Source: Allacma fusca (lineage: Eukaryota; Arthropoda; Collembola; Symphypleona; Sminthuridae). From it: a stretch of 64,000 nucleotides of DNA. The notes under the pieces are model-generated. The model had not been told where the DNA came from. It did no database searches and saw nothing but the letters and a program-made list of their open reading frames with translations. A program made the position numbers and the translations under genes. Positions 51,901-62,960 of the stretch are shown piece after piece. The number at the start of each line of letters is the position of its first letter. The stretch's first letter is position 1. The stretch spans positions 35,877,632 through 35,941,631 of the forward strand of contig OX359246.1 of the NCBI GenBank assembly GCA_947179485.1, written 5' to 3'.

Positions 51901-52417
51901 AACACACACACTACACTACTTACTACTATACTCCTGCTCCAAGTCAAATAACAAATCTCGACGGAACAACTTGTTCTCCTCTCACTCGAGCTCAGACCAC
52001 CGAACTGGTAGGAGTTTGAAAAAGCCTCTCCAAAAATAGCACCTATAACCCCCAGCCAAAGTCTCCCATTCCAAAACACAGGCTCAAATGCAACAAGTGT
52101 TCCCTAATTTTGGGACGTTCAGGCAGGATCCCAGCTATTCCTAAAATCGTGTTATTTTTTCCAAAGTGTTTCCAAAAACAAGTGCCTTTTTCCATAATAC
52201 AAAAAATTCCAAAAAGAGTGTGGATCTACGGAGTTTTTTATTCATTTTGTTTTTTACTCCAGGAATATAAATCGGTGATATTTAAAAAAAAAAATACATG
52301 GGAGGATAAATTTTCTCCAGTAATTTTTTTCCCCAGAGAATTTGAGAAGAAGAGTGAAGTTTGAAGGATTTTTTTTTTCTGAGAGTTATTTCCCCCTTTG
52401 TGACAATCAGTGCACTC

Positions 52418-55119
52418 ATGACCATGTGCTCGGCGGAATCTACCCCTGACCCTAATAATGGAGGGTCAATTACTAAAACTCCGGACGCTACAAGTCGGAA
52501 TCCGAATCGGAGGGTGAGTTTCTTTGATTAAAATTATTCAGCAGAGGTTTAAATTGCAATTAGTAAATGGGGAGGATGGAATAAAGTAGAGGGTTAGGAC
52601 TTGGGGATTAATTTGGGGCAACGTCAGAAATTTATTTTTTGTGGGGGAATTTTTTGGAGTTAAAAAATCTTTTGGGGTTGAGAGAGATAGAGAGAGTTTC
52701 AGAGAGTGGGGGCTAGTTTAGATTTAATTTTTGAAATAAATAGAAAAATATTGGGGACGGAGTTTCTAAAGAGGAATTAGGAGTCATCAAGAAGACAACA
52801 ATTAGAAATTGGGAATAGCTTCAGTATTTGAAGCCGGAAGGGTGTGAAAGGACGAGTGCCATTTGTTGTCTAAATTTAGGGTGGAAGTAAGCATTTAATG
52901 GACCGAGTGAAGGGTTAGTTTTGATTTTTCGGCAATAATTCACTCACCCTCACTCTGACATCCACTTCCTCGATAATTCTAACCCTTTTGGCCTTTTGTT
53001 CAACTCTGCTCTATTATGTATGTACACGTGCATATACATATCCAAATATTTATGTACATACAGTCAAGTGTGGGGGAACTTTAGATTTAATTTTAATTTC
53101 TAAACATGACCAAAGAGCGGAGAATTGTAGGATTCTTTATTCTTTTTCCTTTTTTTCTTTCTCCTTTTTGCAAGACACGACTTTTTCCATAATTCAGTGA
53201 GTTATGACTCAGGGGATGATTAGGAGCTGACAGTAGCAGAAAATTAGGTACTTGACTCTCCTGCCAACTGCTGTGTCTGCTCATGATGACCAAGTCATAC
53301 TATTCTATATATATAGAATATACTCTACACTGAAACATTTTAGGACTCATGTCATGATTCACGAATGCTCGTAAAAAAACGTGCATGAGATGATTCTAAT
53401 AATTGTGAGAGTGGAGAATTACACCAGGAGTTGGGAGCATATATACAGTATATAAGGAATGAGATGAAATTGAAAATAACTCTACAGAAATCTTGACTCA
53501 TTTGTTTTGTCAGGGTATTTCATATGTTGTTAAAAAGGATAGTAACTCTCTTGCAAACTCTGTGCAGCCTTCATACATATATCTACACTATCCCTCTATT
53601 CAAGATAGCTTCAATGAATATATTTCCTTACTGTAAACCTCTTTTTAAATATTGTCATGAGTGCAAATAGTACGAGTAAGTAGCAAATTGCTACCGATCC
53701 TTTTTAGTCTGGAAGTGCAGGGAAATTCGTGTGCTCATAAAAATTGGAATAGTAAACAGCCATGTAGGTACACACTCACTTGGGATTTACTTCGACCTGT
53801 TAGATATACATAAGGAGCGTATGGCAAAGTTTTAAAACAAAACCTACGCAAAGAACTGCAAAAGTCTTAGGGATTGCCAAGTGCTCATAGGAATATTGCA
53901 GGGCAAGATGAATGAAATGACTTTGACTGGGATTTTGTATGTACATCAAAACCAACCCGCGTTCCCACCGTTGGGTCTTCAAAAGGGAAAAAATTATTGT
54001 TTTGAGTCGTACATGGGTTTTGAAAGGGGAATGAGATGAGGATAATATTTGTAAGATTATTTAGTGGCTTTTAATTAAGTGCCCGTAGGAAATTGGTATT
54101 TTACGGGGAATGCTTGAAATAGTAATAATTCTAAATTCCTACAATTTAAATTTTTACAGAGTAATAAGCCAATCATGGAGAAGCGCCGTCGGGCCCGGAT
54201 CAACAACTGTTTGAATGAATTGAAGGGAATCCTTTTGGAGGCAATGCGGAAGGATCCAGCCCGACATTCGAAACTTGAAAAAGCGGATATATTAGAATTG
54301 ACAGTGTCACATCTCAAAGCCCTCCATAGACATCATAGTAGTGGGAGTAATTCAGGGGATGGTAGTAGATTTCGGGCTGGTTTCGCGGAATGTGCTGCAG
54401 AAGTAGGGCGCTTTTTATCCTCAACTAAACCGGAGGGGATTGATCCTCAAACTAGTGGAAGACTCCTATCACATCTGGCGGACTGTATCAATAATCCTTC
54501 CCTAGGCTCCCCTCCAATGAATAATAATCATCCGACACATACCCCTCTGTCCAGTTTGGAGGGGGGAGGGAATGTAACAACGACGCTCAATGTGGGTCCG
54601 AACACTCCAATTATATCCCTCGTGCCTTCAAGACTTTCCTCCGGTGAGATTGCTTTTGTCGTTCCGGGTTTTAATTCCTCAGCAGCAGCGGCGGCAGCCG
54701 CTGCTGCTGCTCAACATCAGCATCAACATCATCTCCGTGGAGCCAGTACTCCCTCCTCAGCTATTTCCCTCACTATGCAGTCTGCTCTTCATTGTAATCC
54801 TCCTCCGATGTTATCACCGGAAGTGCCTCTAGAGTTGACAGTCTCCTCAAGTTCCTCTTCGGGCTGTTCCCTCAGTCCCAACTACCCCATTGGGAATGGT
54901 CATAGTCATCTGCACCAACATCATCATCATCATCATCATCAACAGCATCAGCAACAACAACAACAACAGCAACAGCAAACACATCCTCATCCCCCAACAT
55001 TCCATCCACATAAGTTAGGAAGTTACTCCCCCGCCCTCCCCCCTTCAACCCAACCCCTGGCTCTGGTCACTCCGAAAAAGGAAGAGCAAGACGGGAATTG
55101 CTGGAGGCCTTGGTGGTGA
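52418..55119 (+). CDS. h: Hairy-like bHLH-Orange transcriptional repressor (copy 2)
   Basis: Exon 1 is 52418-52513 (32 codons, donor GTGAGT) and exon 2 is 54160-55119, with a phase-0 intron of 1646 bp; 1056 bp, 351 aa plus stop. Exon 2 opens [16 protein letters not shown], as exon 2 of copy 1 does, so this intron is shared. The bHLH lies at about residues 35-91 and the Orange domain at about 105-150 (FRAGFAECAAEVGRFL), with no intron inside it. The long linker has a ten-residue alanine tract (near 54680-54711) and His/Gln tracts (54913-54978). The protein ends WRPWW: the Groucho motif plus one extra tryptophan. Compared with copy 1 the bHLH is nearly identical in protein, yet synonymous sites differ widely, so the duplication is old. 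A second in-frame ATG lies two codons after the first. AATAAA at 55544 is a likely polyadenylation signal. Confidence 0.92.
54679..54711 (+). repeat. Poly-alanine tract coding repeat
   Basis: GCA/GCG/GCC/GCT-mixed triplets encode ten alanines in hairy-like copy 2. Codon mixing suggests selection for the peptide rather than recent slippage. Confidence 0.85.
54913..54978 (+). repeat. Poly-His / poly-Gln coding repeat
   Basis: CAT-rich then CAA/CAG-rich triplets encode long His and Gln runs in hairy-like copy 2. The CAT run is nearly pure and so probably length-variable. Confidence 0.88.
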
Positions 55120-58100
55120 AAAAATTTCATAGCCCTTATATTCTAGATATACATACATACATAGATACATAGATAGTAAATAGCATGTAAACTCCAACTG
55201 ATACCCAACCTTCTTATACTAAGCCTTCGTTTCGCATAACCTTCTAATTCCCTATATTTTTTTTAGTAATTAAATATATAACCCTTTGTAGGGAATTCTC
55301 CGAAAATCCCTCCCTTCAAATCCGACTGGAATAATAAGTATATGACTTGAGAGCCATTGTATAGCTTTTTTGATCCTTAGGGCATTCCTATAATCTAGTT
55401 AATAGACATAACGACAGTTTTTGCTGACAGTTGCTTCAGGAACTATTGCCTTATTTTTGGTACAGGTGATCCCCTACTATACCATTTCCTACTTACAAAA
55501 CTATTACTACGCTCCGGAAAATATGTACGCTCTAGGGAGTAATAATAAAATATAAATAATTACAGAACAGTTATATTAACATTGCCATTTGAATCAAGTT
55601 TGTGATATCATTCCACGCAAGATGTGACCATTGATAAGATATTGGCTTTTATTATTGTAGAAAGATCCTCGGTCCATAGTGTGTATACAGCACTTATTAT
55701 ATGTATAGGAATATGTAGATTCAAGGAGGCAGGACATGTGCATTTTTGTAAAAATGATTGCTTTTTTTTTGTAAAGTATAAGGAGACACCCCTGTTGTTG
55801 TAATAGATCCCTGACCCAAGGGAGCACAATTAGGTTAATTATAATTTTTTGTATATTACACTTTGGTTACAATTATTATAGACTTGAGTGTCCCTTTTTT
55901 CTTGAAGTTTCTCGCCATATGAGTACATCATAGTACATTCCAAATCTACATATGTGGTTGTACATACTTACAATTTAGTAATTATATCACACACACATAT
56001 AGCACAACAAAATCACAGTGTCTTCCAGAATACTTGGTGAGTGCCTTCTTTTCCGCAAAAAAAAACGGACAAAAATCGGAGTATTTACACTTGTATAAAA
56101 AATGTCAATCATTAAGACAATTATTCCTTGAAAAAGATCCTTCCATTCAAATTTACAATCAAGCTTCCTCTCCAGGAATAAAAATAAATCCCTTGTAAGT
56201 AATTATAACAATTATGAACAAGTCGAGGGGGATTTATCCGATCCTGTATAAATTAGAAATTGACATATATAATTACTAATTGGTAGGGGATAAGTAATTG
56301 TAAGTAATATGTATAATTTATTATACCTACCTTGGAACTATTACAGCTTTGATCTCCCGATTGAGAGAGCCCCAATAGTGAGGCTTTGTTGCCTTCAAAG
56401 TTCTCGTTTTAAAAAAAGTCAGACATTGTACAGTCACACTATTCTAATATTTTACATTGGAATTATTCCTTATAGGAGATTAAACTCCCTCATGTGGGGA
56501 AGATCCCTCTCTTACTCCAGCTAATACATAACGCATATGGTTTAAATTATAAATAGGTTATATATGTATGAGTTCCCTCATAATTATTAGAAATTGCATA
56601 CGATTTTACCACAAGTAAAGTATGGCTTTCTGTTGCGGTGAGACAAATCAAAAACGGAGTTTGGGAACTATACAGTGATCCCTGCAGTTTTGAACTGACA
56701 GTATATTCACTAGCTATAATTCTGAAGCTTTATGTTTGTACAGTATAGGTCCAGTAGTAGTTAATTAAATATTAAGTATATAAATTTAATTAATTTATAG
56801 GATTTTTTGTATACTTACTGTATCTACGAATAGACATGTGTACATATGTACATGAGTTAACACTATACAGCTCGAAGCACATATGTATGTATGTAATTAT
56901 GTATACATAGTGATCAACATTTTCAGTTTCATTCCTTGAAATCCCCACAACAGTAAAAGAGTTTTCCCCCTGGTAGGGTTTTGTGCCGGAGATAAAACCT
57001 TTGCAAAATCCTTATTACTGTATAGGTTATAGTCAGTTATGTATGTAATTTTGTAGGAGAGGAGCTGACTATAGGGAAATCCTGTTGTGGGCTTGAAATG
57101 TGATTCCAAATGCCTTCTCCTTTGTGGTAAAATCCTCTGTACAAGGGCACAGACGTATATGCGTATATATCTAGAATATATTTGACTGACTCCAATTAAT
57201 CTTCACAGCTTTGCGTATAAGCTCAAATCCTGTAATATAATTACAAACACATACATACATACACACACACATACAGTTCCAAATATATGTCCAATATACG
57301 ACTGCAAGTGTCACCCGATATGATGTAACATTCCTCGGTGTTTATGAATCGTAAGTTCTTTTTACTACTTGGGTTTTTTTGTAGACTGTCTCCTTCAATG
57401 AGGACGTATGTATGTAATTAAAGAGTAAAAGCATAATTATTTGGCGTATAATTGCCGTTAGAGAGTGAGAGATATGCTGAAAATTGAAGGTGGTATATAG
57501 ATATAATAATTATTATTATTGTATCCCACCGGGATCATAAGTGTGTTCAAACAATTTCAATGCACTTGTATTATCTATAATAAATTATATGCTATACACA
57601 CACACACACACACACATCCGTAAAGTGAAATGTACCTCCTCAAAAAAAAATATATATCAGAAATAGACTATACAATTAATTACACATACACTGTATCTAT
57701 AATTATATAAAGCCCATGGAGCTAGAGGACAGATTGTTACTATACTATAAGTAGTCCGTAGAATTATTAATGATTGTAAATGTACAGACTTGGAAAAGAG
57801 AGAGATTATATTGTAATCACAAATTCATGATATTTATTCACTGTGAGCGTATAATAGTTATAAGAAATTGAATAAAAGTTGAGCTTGGAAGCATAGCTCA
57901 GTTGTTAATAGAAAAGGAAAAAAAAATCAATGTATGTATACATATTTTGTCTGAACAATATCCCTTCACTCATTCCTCCATGCATGATTTATTATTGACT
58001 GTCAACAAAAATAAGAGACTGGACAATATTCACTCTTTGACATGATCCTGGCTCATAGAAATGCAATGTATGTAATTACATACACTCAAATGCATTATAA

Positions 58101-58757
58101 GGGGACTGGAAATACACCCAAAATTCAAGGGAGAATATGTCAACCATTTGTCAAAATTAGCATTGAATTGTATCCTACAGTATGTGTCAATATGAAATCC
58201 TTAAAATTTGTAAAGGAAAAAAAATGAAACCTACATAGGTAAAGAGTACGGCAAGTATTTTTTTTTGACTATCTGTAATTATCTATACACTACACTGCAT
58301 TAGCAATACAAGACTTTTTTGATCCAAAGGTTGAGAGGAGACCTGACAATTATTCTATGTCTGGGAGAAATGAGGTAAAGATGAGCTCGCGGACTCTCCA
58401 ATACTACTACTCTCGAGGATTTTTCTCTGGGAGCGTATCGAATTATTAGCTTGTAATAAGAGTTCATAAAGAGCAAAGGGAAGAGGGACAGACGTTGAAG
58501 GTCCATTTGTTGTCAGTTTTTGTCAGGGGATGATGACAATGCAGTGAAGATCAATATGTGGACAGACGGAGGACAAGGTAAGGTATATTATTTCCCTCTG
58601 GTTTCATTTCCAAGGGAAACTGAACGCTCTCAACAGCCCTGTATTTTTTTAATGAAAAACTATTTCTTTTTGGTCGTGAGCAATTGAAATAACAATGGGA
58701 TTTTGTGAAGAAGAAGAAGTAGCGACTGAACATTCATGAGTTACTTATTTCTTTGGA

Positions 58758-58760
<3 letters not shown>

Positions 58761-58793
<33 letters not shown>
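58761..58793. repeat. (CT)n microsatellite
   Basis: Uninterrupted CT dinucleotides. Confidence 0.92.
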
Positions 58794-58796
<3 letters not shown>

Positions 58797-58960
58797 AGTG
58801 AACCGCGGCCCGAGCCATTTGTGACTCATAAGGATTGATAGGCTTGTTAAGGAAAGTGTCATGTTGATACTCTCTGGCCGAGAAAAGTCTAAATTGGTCA
58901 CGGATGCTTACATTAAATAAATGATGAGGTGCGGTGGGTGGGTGTCATTTTCTATATCTC

Positions 58961-58962
<2 letters not shown>

Positions 58963-58999
<37 letters not shown>
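58963..58999. repeat. (CT)n microsatellite
   Basis: Uninterrupted CT dinucleotides, the second such tract within 250 bp. Confidence 0.92.
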
Positions 59000-59002
<3 letters not shown>

Positions 59003-60480
59003 CAGATATATCCCCTCACATTTTCCTCTCTATCTGGAAATAAGACACACATCAACTTACTCCCCATGAAAAAGTATACTGAATTTATGCACGTACTAGT
59101 AAAAATATCTATGAACTTATACCTGAGAGAGTGTACTTACGGCGGTTTGCTTTGGTTTTGCGCTCCGTTGCTCCTTTTTTCTTCACTCTTTCACTCTTTA
59201 ACAATCCAATTGCCCTGGAAATATTTCTCAGGGAAGAAAAATACAGAACTGTATTAATTTACCCCCCTTCCATTCTTCAAAAAAAAAATCATGGATCATT
59301 TCCTAATATTTTATATATACTTTCTAGAAATATTATACACTAGAATATATGTACTTTTCAAATCTAGTAATTACATACCCTGTCCTTTGATCTTCCAGTT
59401 TTCACGTTGATTTTGAAATGTGACAGAGAGAGGGGTTTAATCTATATATTTTCTTCTATGGTTCCTTATGGAGATACAATTGACAGTCCAGGCTTGGGAA
59501 AAGGTACGCATGTTAATAATAATTATTATAGTGAGGAAAAAACTGACAATGACATCAAATGTAGTGACCATTCTGAGAGAGAGAGAGAGAGAGAAGTGCT
59601 TGGGATGAGCATCGTAATGATGAGTGATGAATGGGGATGACAAGGGACGCCTCGACCCGCTGTCTTATTCCTTCCCCATCCTTATAACGCTGAACCATAT
59701 TATCATCCTCTTTAACGGCCTCCGTATGTATACACATATGTATGGATAAATATGTATCCCTATAGGACTCCAGCCTCTCAACAAATACTCATTCATCACG
59801 CTCATCTTGTTCCCAAGCTCTGGATGATACGGCCTTTGGAGCCCCATCCCGGGCGTACTTATCCTTCAAATTTTAAAATTCCTTAAATCTTCGGCATAGT
59901 TTTGTTCCCCATGCGGCACAATTACTCACAGGATTTTTTTCAAAGTAAAAATTTTAATAATCTGACGTAGAGTATATATGTAAATATCTACATACATGGA
60001 GTAACCCAAGAGCATATGTAAGTTCTGTATTAAATGTATACATGCTTTGTGGGGAGTTTCGATCGTTATATTAATTTGATGGTATTTTTGGATTAATTGT
60101 CCCTGCACTTGCTATTTGAAGTGTATTTTTTAAGTGGGACTGTATATTTATGTATGTATCTATATCTGCAGATATGTAATTAATTTTAAGGGGTATATCT
60201 CCAAAGTTTTTTTTTTGTTTTGGAGTGGAGGATAGGAACAAGTTGAGTCTCTCTGGTGAATTTGGGTTCTAGAGTTTCGTGGAGGGGTCGATTTTTTCCC
60301 CCCCGATATCGGATGACATTCCAAGAGCCTATTTTAGATCAAGTGTCCCTCAATTCCCACTTTTCCCACCAGACGGATCCTTTTTCAGGAACTCTGTCAA
60401 TGTCAGGGGACCATTCGTCATGAATTTGATCCCGTCGGTATGGGTCTGCTAAAGCACCCAGTAAACCAAGAACTCATGGT

Positions 60481-60690
60481 TTCGTAGAGGGCCGGCATCA
60501 ACCGGCCAGCATTGGCTACGTATCAGACTTGTCCGCTGGCCATTTACTGGCCCAACAGCGGCAGACGCTTTTCGGCTCCGTCACTATTCCGGTATGGTTT
60601 TAGCAGGACTGACGGTATCGGTTTTATGTCGGGCCAGTGCCGGTTAGTTAATCGTCAGACAAAACGGTGCCACTGCATTTCCGTTACAAA
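60481..60690. other. GC-rich subterminal region of the two-gene transposon (putative)
   Basis: This 200-bp block is clearly richer in G+C than its surroundings. It contains an inverted pair GGCCGG-CATCAA-CCGGCC (60490-60507) and further GGCCAT/TACTGGCCC/GGGCCAGTGCCGG repeats. It lies between the flank and the 3' end of the transposase gene, where transposase-binding sites are expected. The exact terminus cannot be set because the other end of the element is outside the window. Confidence 0.45.
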
Positions 60691-60833
60691 TTGAATAAGT
60701 TGTACATGAATTAAATATGTAATAAACTATGCAGAAAAAAGCTAAGCAATTAGTACATTTCATGTTACACACAATTAGATTTATTTATTATAAGTAAATT
60801 CATAACATTTTTGTATAACAAAAATAATAGTTT

Positions 60834-62879
60834 TTAAATACTATCAGGCACATCAATAGTAAGGGGAATGTTCACATACTTCTCCCTAGCATTTGGAACT
60901 GGAAATAATGCACACTTGTTTTTCAAATTTTTAGTACTAATTGTAATAGGATTTGACAATTTACTGCATTCAAAAATAGAAAATTTGGTGCTATCAACTG
61001 GGTAGCTAGTCAATCCAGCAGTATTTAAAAAATACTTACATTCTAACAGTCCTTTCTCTGCGTTAACTAAGGAAATTAATTTGATTATTTTCCTATCTGT
61101 TGTTATAAAACACGAATCAGATTCATTGACTGATAATAGAATACCATTTAAGTAGTACTTTTTCATCTTTGACTTTGTCACAAATCCCGATTTTGTAGAA
61201 ATATTTGAATTGCATTTTACAGCTCCAATTTCTGATACTCTATTTACTATTTGTTGCAGGAAGTGTTTTTTAGACTTTACCATTCTCTTTAAACTTTGCA
61301 TATAATTTTCAAATTCGAAGGCGCTGAAACTGTCTAAACTAGAGAAGTTAAGAGCATCGTCTGCCAAATGAATTAGAGAATGTACGTTGTACGTCATAAA
61401 TTCTTGCCCATACAAAACGTTCGCATCAGTGACAAATTCTAAAAGGAGCCTATTAGCGATAGAGTTAAAGGTATTGACATGGGCTTTAGGGCTAACAAGA
61501 ATAAATATGGCAGCACTAAATTTGAGAAAATGATTATACAATGTTTCTGGCAAAGTTTCTTTCAAACAGATGATTCCATAATATAATAGAAATGACCTAA
61601 ACTCAGTAGCTTTAAATCGATCAACATCGCGTAACGATCTTGGCTTACGAGCAAACTCAACAGGGGTAAAAGCTACTAAGCTTAGCAGCTTTTCTGAAAT
61701 TATTTCTAAATCTCTTGCTCGTAATCGTACTTTCAAAGAACCTTTGATCCAAGTTAATAGCAACTTTCGCATGACCCCTAAACATACTAAGTGCATGAAA
61801 TCAAGTGGAAACTGACTAACTAAGTCTAGAGGGAGCTCGGTTAAAGGCGACTGCCCAGCATGGTGTTCCTCTTGCATTTGATGTACAAAGCTATTTTTTG
61901 TACGCAAATTAGAAGACACATCAGGATATGTAACTCTATTCAAAAACCACGTGCCTTCTTGCTCACATTTTTCGCATGAAAAATAAGAGTTGTGTGGTTT
62001 AATACACTTTAAAAAACTTCGAGCCGGTGAATCTGCAGCAAAGTAACTAATACAGAATTTGTAATTAACCGATTCGACAGTAATGCCTGCTGCTATTAAA
62101 TTTTTAACTTCTTCAATAAACTTACAAAGGTATTCTTTTATACTCTTTGGTTTAGTTTTTCCTGAATATATAGCTATAAGAAATGGTTCCTGACATACTG
62201 ATTGGTCAACGACCCCCATTAAAGGCCAGAGTTGACTATTGCTACTTTTACATATCGGGATTCCATCACAACCAACAGATAAACTGACAAAATTTACGTC
62301 TGCATTTTCCTTAAAATAAGGGCAGTTAGTCGGTTTTAGACCAGAAGTAATTCTCGATTTAACATGGGATTCAATACCAAAATAAAAAAATTCACCGTCA
62401 ATAATTGTGTCTACTACGATTGAACGCGGGGTTGTAAGCAAAGTTCTAGCACACAAAGGAATTTCACTTGTTACATGTGGTTGTAAAATTTTCAACAAAT
62501 TGTCAACAGCTACGTGAGAAATTTGATAATTACAAGTCCATAATGCTAACTTTTTAGCTAGTGAAATTTCCACATTATCACATGAAAATTCATTTGAAGA
62601 CTCATTTGAAGATTCATTTGGAGATTCACTTGAAGATTCATTTGGAGATTCACTTGAAGATTCACTAGAAGATTCACTTTCAGAAATGTCTGTATTTACG
62701 AAATCCTTACTGGTGTTGATTGAGGTTGGAATAACTTCGACATTGCTTGGTGCTTCAAGAAGGCCAATTACTCGTTTTGTATTATTGTCACTTTCAGTTT
62801 CAAGAAAGTTGTTTCTAATATCATTTAGCAAACCAGAAACAATTCTGGCCGTCTTTCTTCTTTTACTTCTAGAGCTCAT
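60834..62879 (-). CDS. DDE-type transposase (Tnp / 'transposase domain-containing' family)
   Basis: A single uninterrupted ORF of 681 codons. Residues 1-100 are basic then a Ser/Glu-rich repeat (ESPNESS...). The core shows the family's conserved blocks: CDGIPICKSSNSQLWPLMG (about 204-222) with candidate catalytic D205; SYFAADSPARSFLK (278-291) with D283; a zinc-type CEKC (302-305); HHAGQSPLTEL (339-349); LVSQFPLDFMHLVCLGVMRK (353-372); YNVHSLIHLADD (497-508); and FEFENYMQSLKRMV (521-534) with E524 as the likely third acidic residue. These blocks occur in eukaryotic DDE transposases of the broad CACTA/Plavaka/KDZ-like assemblage; the exact superfamily is not certain to me. It cuts and inserts its element in the nucleus. 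The ORF is intact. AATAAA lies about 50 bp after the stop. Its start is 81 bp downstream of the DUF4806 stop on the same strand. Confidence 0.83.
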   Translation of the reverse strand: MSSRSKRRKTARIVSGLLNDIRNNFLETESDNNTKRVIGLLEAPSNVEVIPTSINTSKDFVNTDISESESSSESSSESPNESSSESPNESSNESSNEFSCDNVEISLAKKLALWTCNYQISHVAVDNLLKILQPHVTSEIPLCARTLLTTPRSIVVDTIIDGEFFYFGIESHVKSRITSGLKPTNCPYFKENADVNFVSLSVGCDGIPICKSSNSQLWPLMGVVDQSVCQEPFLIAIYSGKTKPKSIKEYLCKFIEEVKNLIAAGITVESVNYKFCISYFAADSPARSFLKCIKPHNSYFSCEKCEQEGTWFLNRVTYPDVSSNLRTKNSFVHQMQEEHHAGQSPLTELPLDLVSQFPLDFMHLVCLGVMRKLLLTWIKGSLKVRLRARDLEIISEKLLSLVAFTPVEFARKPRSLRDVDRFKATEFRSFLLYYGIICLKETLPETLYNHFLKFSAAIFILVSPKAHVNTFNSIANRLLLEFVTDANVLYGQEFMTYNVHSLIHLADDALNFSSLDSFSAFEFENYMQSLKRMVKSKKHFLQQIVNRVSEIGAVKCNSNISTKSGFVTKSKMKKYYLNGILLSVNESDSCFITTDRKIIKLISLVNAEKGLLECKYFLNTAGLTSYPVDSTKFSIFECSKLSNPITISTKNLKNKCALFPVPNAREKYVNIPLTIDVPDSI
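62565..62690 (-). repeat. Ser/Glu-encoding tandem repeat within the transposase ORF
   Basis: Repeats of 12-18 bp (GAATCTTC/GAATCTCC-type, read on the minus strand) encode runs of ESPNESS/ESSSE near residues 66-97. They stay in frame and give an acidic low-complexity linker. Confidence 0.8.
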
Positions 62880-62880
62880 T

Positions 62881-62960
62881 ATCTAAACTAAATTTACAAA
62901 TAAACTAAATAACAGACAATAGTTAGTAGCTAGTTGTGCAACTATACAACTTCAATTAAT
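62881..62960 (-). promoter_or_regulatory. Intergenic spacer with branch-point-like and acceptor-like signals
   Basis: Between the DUF4806 stop and the transposase ATG the minus strand holds TACTAAC (62922-62928), a perfect branch-point consensus, followed by several TTTAG acceptor candidates (at 62905-62906, 62888-62889, 62883-62884). This would permit the transposase ORF to be used as an alternative last exon. Confidence 0.4.

Larger units (their letters stand above)
31842..52417. other. Long non-coding interval upstream of hairy-like copy 2
   Basis: About 20.6 kb without a coding region I can support: frames are short, unrelated to known domains, and often overlap microsatellites. It is the upstream flank of hairy-like copy 2, and large regulatory domains are expected for this family. 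Simple repeats are dense and listed separately where long. The last 900 bp (51.5-52.4 kb) are relatively GC-rich and then poly-T/A-rich, and probably contain the promoter and 5' UTR. Confidence 0.45.
55120..60480. other. Intergenic with simple repeats
   Basis: 3' flank of hairy-like copy 2, then about 5 kb without a supported gene. Contains CA repeats near 57597-57617 and long CT tracts at 58761-58793 and 58963-58999, plus (GA)n at 59574-59594. The left end of the two-gene transposon should lie close to 60.45-60.49 kb. Confidence 0.45.

Noticed and set aside
57885..57915. tRNA-like A box (AGCATAGCTCAGTTG)
   Set aside because: No B box or cloverleaf follows; the sequence runs into an A-rich tract. 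Chance or a SINE remnant.
60512..60694. 60-codon plus-strand frame in the GC-rich block
   Set aside because: Antisense to the transposon and explained by local GC-rich repeats.
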